This document shows positions 63,253 to 64,000 of a stretch of DNA of 64,000 nt, one piece after another (the stretch's first letter is position 1; every line of letters begins with the position of its first letter). Under the pieces are notes generated by a model. The model had not been told where the DNA came from, did no database searches, and saw only the letters and a list, made by a program, of their open reading frames with translations. The translations under genes were made by a program, and so were the position numbers. The DNA is from RPQJ01 sp963707145 (lineage in GTDB: Bacteria > Pseudomonadota > Gammaproteobacteria > Steroidobacterales > Steroidobacteraceae). Location of the stretch: NCBI GenBank assembly GCA_963707145.1, contig CAVPOQ010000004.1:620001-684000 (forward strand), read 5' to 3'.

Positions 63253-63633
63253 CTACGGCTTGCTCGCCGCCGTGAACGCCTTGCGCTCCTGGTTCCAGCG
63301 GTCGGCGACCGCCTGCAACTCGTCGAGCGCGGCGTTGTGCTTCTTCGCCTGCATGGACTCGATGGCGTTCTTTTTCGCGGTGTACTCGGGATCCATGCTG
63401 TCCAGTGCCAGGATGGAGTCCGTCTTCTCCTTGTCCAGGCAGGGCAGGTAGACCTCCTGGACCGTCTTCGAGTACTCCTTCACCTGTGCCTGCGCGGCGA
63501 TCATCTCGTCCTTGGTGGCCTTGGCGCCGTTCGGCAGCGACTGCGGAGCCTGCGGGTAGACGCAGTCCGCGCGGGCGCCGGCGGCGATCGCGAGCAAAAC
63601 GGGGAGGGCGAGGAGGGCGGACGAACGCTTCAT
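63253..63633 (-). CDS. Conserved hypothetical exported protein
   Basis: 126 residues with a signal peptide (MKRSSALLALPVLLAIAAGARADC, cleavage near ARA-DC). The mature part has two cysteines (Cys near 24 and the Cys in VYLPCLDKEK) and a predominantly helical, Gln/Lys/Ala-rich body (MIAAQAQVKEYSKTVQEVYL, ELQAVADRWNQERKAF). This pattern occurs in small exported proteins of unknown role in beta/gammaproteobacteria. It lies 68 bp upstream of moeA on the same strand; whether it belongs to the same transcript is unclear. Confidence 0.75.
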   Translation of the reverse strand: MKRSSALLALPVLLAIAAGARADCVYPQAPQSLPNGAKATKDEMIAAQAQVKEYSKTVQEVYLPCLDKEKTDSILALDSMDPEYTAKKNAIESMQAKKHNAALDELQAVADRWNQERKAFTAASKP

Positions 63634-63778
63634 GAACGGGTCCTCTGAAGTCCTGCTGGAACCGGCCGGCGGCCGGCGCTTGGAGGGGCAGGAATATAGC
63701 AGAGCGCCCCCCGGGAACGGCTATGCTTGGCGCCCTTCGCGGTCCCCGGGGTGCGCCCCGGCGACCGGACGACCCGCC

Positions 63779-63785
63779 GGAGGTG
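63779..63785 (+). promoter_or_regulatory. Strong Shine-Dalgarno for the last gene
   Basis: GGAGGTG ends 5 nt before the ATG at 63791, a near-perfect ribosome-binding site that fixes the start of the truncated gene. Confidence 0.75.
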
Positions 63786-63790
63786 ACCCC

Positions 63791-64000
63791 ATGCCAGTAC
63801 CCGACGCGCCTGCCACCTACGGCGCGAGCACGCACGGGCTGCGCGGCGACTACGCCGACATGCGGCCCGACTACACGGTCGAGCAGAACTACTCGACGTA
63901 CGGCGACGCCGACCAGGATCGCTGGCGCCGGCTGTATTCGCGCCAGATGCGTCTGGTGCCGGGCCGCGCCTGCGACGAGTTCCTGCGCGTCGTGGACACG
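63791..64000 (+). CDS. phhA: Phenylalanine 4-monooxygenase, N-terminal fragment
   Basis: 70 residues are inside the window; the gene runs off the right edge. The sequence DYTVEQNYSTYGDADQDRWR and LYSRQMRLVPGRACDEFLRV is the N-terminal block of bacterial biopterin-dependent aromatic amino acid hydroxylases (PhhA pattern T-V/W-x-x-L-x-x-R-Q-x-x-x-x-x-x-x-R-A-C-x-E-F-L). These enzymes convert phenylalanine to tyrosine using Fe2+ and tetrahydropterin. The metal-binding HHE region lies outside, so the call rests on the N-terminal block. The ATG at 63791 has an excellent Shine-Dalgarno. It is transcribed away from the exported-protein gene. Confidence 0.75.
   Translation, partial: MPVPDAPATYGASTHGLRGDYADMRPDYTVEQNYSTYGDADQDRWRRLYSRQMRLVPGRACDEFLRVVDT

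Overview
This window is about 64 kb of very GC-rich DNA (roughly 70% G+C by eye). It is almost fully coding, with many ATGA/GTGA gene overlaps and a strong GC3 bias. Gene content (periplasmic cytochromes, a TonB receptor, LpxD, DUF748, a DsbD-like protein, wax-ester synthase, qNOR/NirS) indicates an aerobic or facultatively denitrifying proteobacterium. A gammaproteobacterium of the Nevskiales/Steroidobacterales type is my best guess, but the sequence does not prove it. I see no phage, IS element, CRISPR, tRNA or rRNA.

Left third. A truncated hemolysin-III gene is followed by a translationally coupled neutral-lipid operon on the minus strand (acyl-CoA synthetase, WS/DGAT acyltransferase, alpha/beta hydrolase). 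Next come metY, a TonB-dependent receptor, a cupin, an LpxD-like acyltransferase, a fatty-acid desaturase and a DMT exporter. At 12-23 kb lies a respiratory nitrite/NO module: a two-heme-c NirS, a Dnr-like Crp/Fnr regulator, a SirB-like protein, NnrS, a quinol-dependent NO reductase and HemN. Perfect TTGAC-N4-GTCAA palindromes precede nirS, norZ and hemN, so this is very probably one anaerobic/NO regulon. No nosZ or heme-d1 biosynthesis genes are in the window.

Middle. A TrxR-type ferredoxin-NADP reductase, TesB, a Tat-exported PhoX-type phosphatase, a large DUF748/AsmA-like protein, AqpZ, VOC and YciI proteins, a GlcD-type FAD oxidase, a thioredoxin-CcdA fusion, a crotonase and a transglutaminase follow. 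Then comes a zinc-sensing (CZB) diguanylate cyclase and the four-gene Anbu cluster (circularly permuted ATP-grasp, alpha-E, transglutaminase, Anbu proteasome-like peptidase), a predicted but poorly understood peptide synthesis/degradation system. At 43-49.5 kb is a lipid-modification and photoprotection operon: photolyase, chalcone-isomerase-like protein, desaturase, FAD amine oxidase-like enzyme, DUF1365 and CFA synthase-like methyltransferase.

Right third. HtpX, a CHAD protein, a GNAT/acidic-protein pair, an acyl-CoA dehydrogenase coupled to proB-proA, a CpcT/CpeT-like protein, and a compact molybdenum-cofactor operon (moeA, moaA, moaC, mobA-like, moaD, and a MoaE-MoeB-rhodanese triple fusion). 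The window ends in the start of a phenylalanine hydroxylase gene.

Caution. At least seven otherwise intact genes (TonB receptor, nnrS, tesB, desaturase, photolyase, acidic DUF6763-like protein, proB) are each broken by one apparent +1 base. Every shift has the same sign and none lies in a homopolymer of three or more. Residual assembly insertions are the simplest explanation, so these genes are annotated across the shift.
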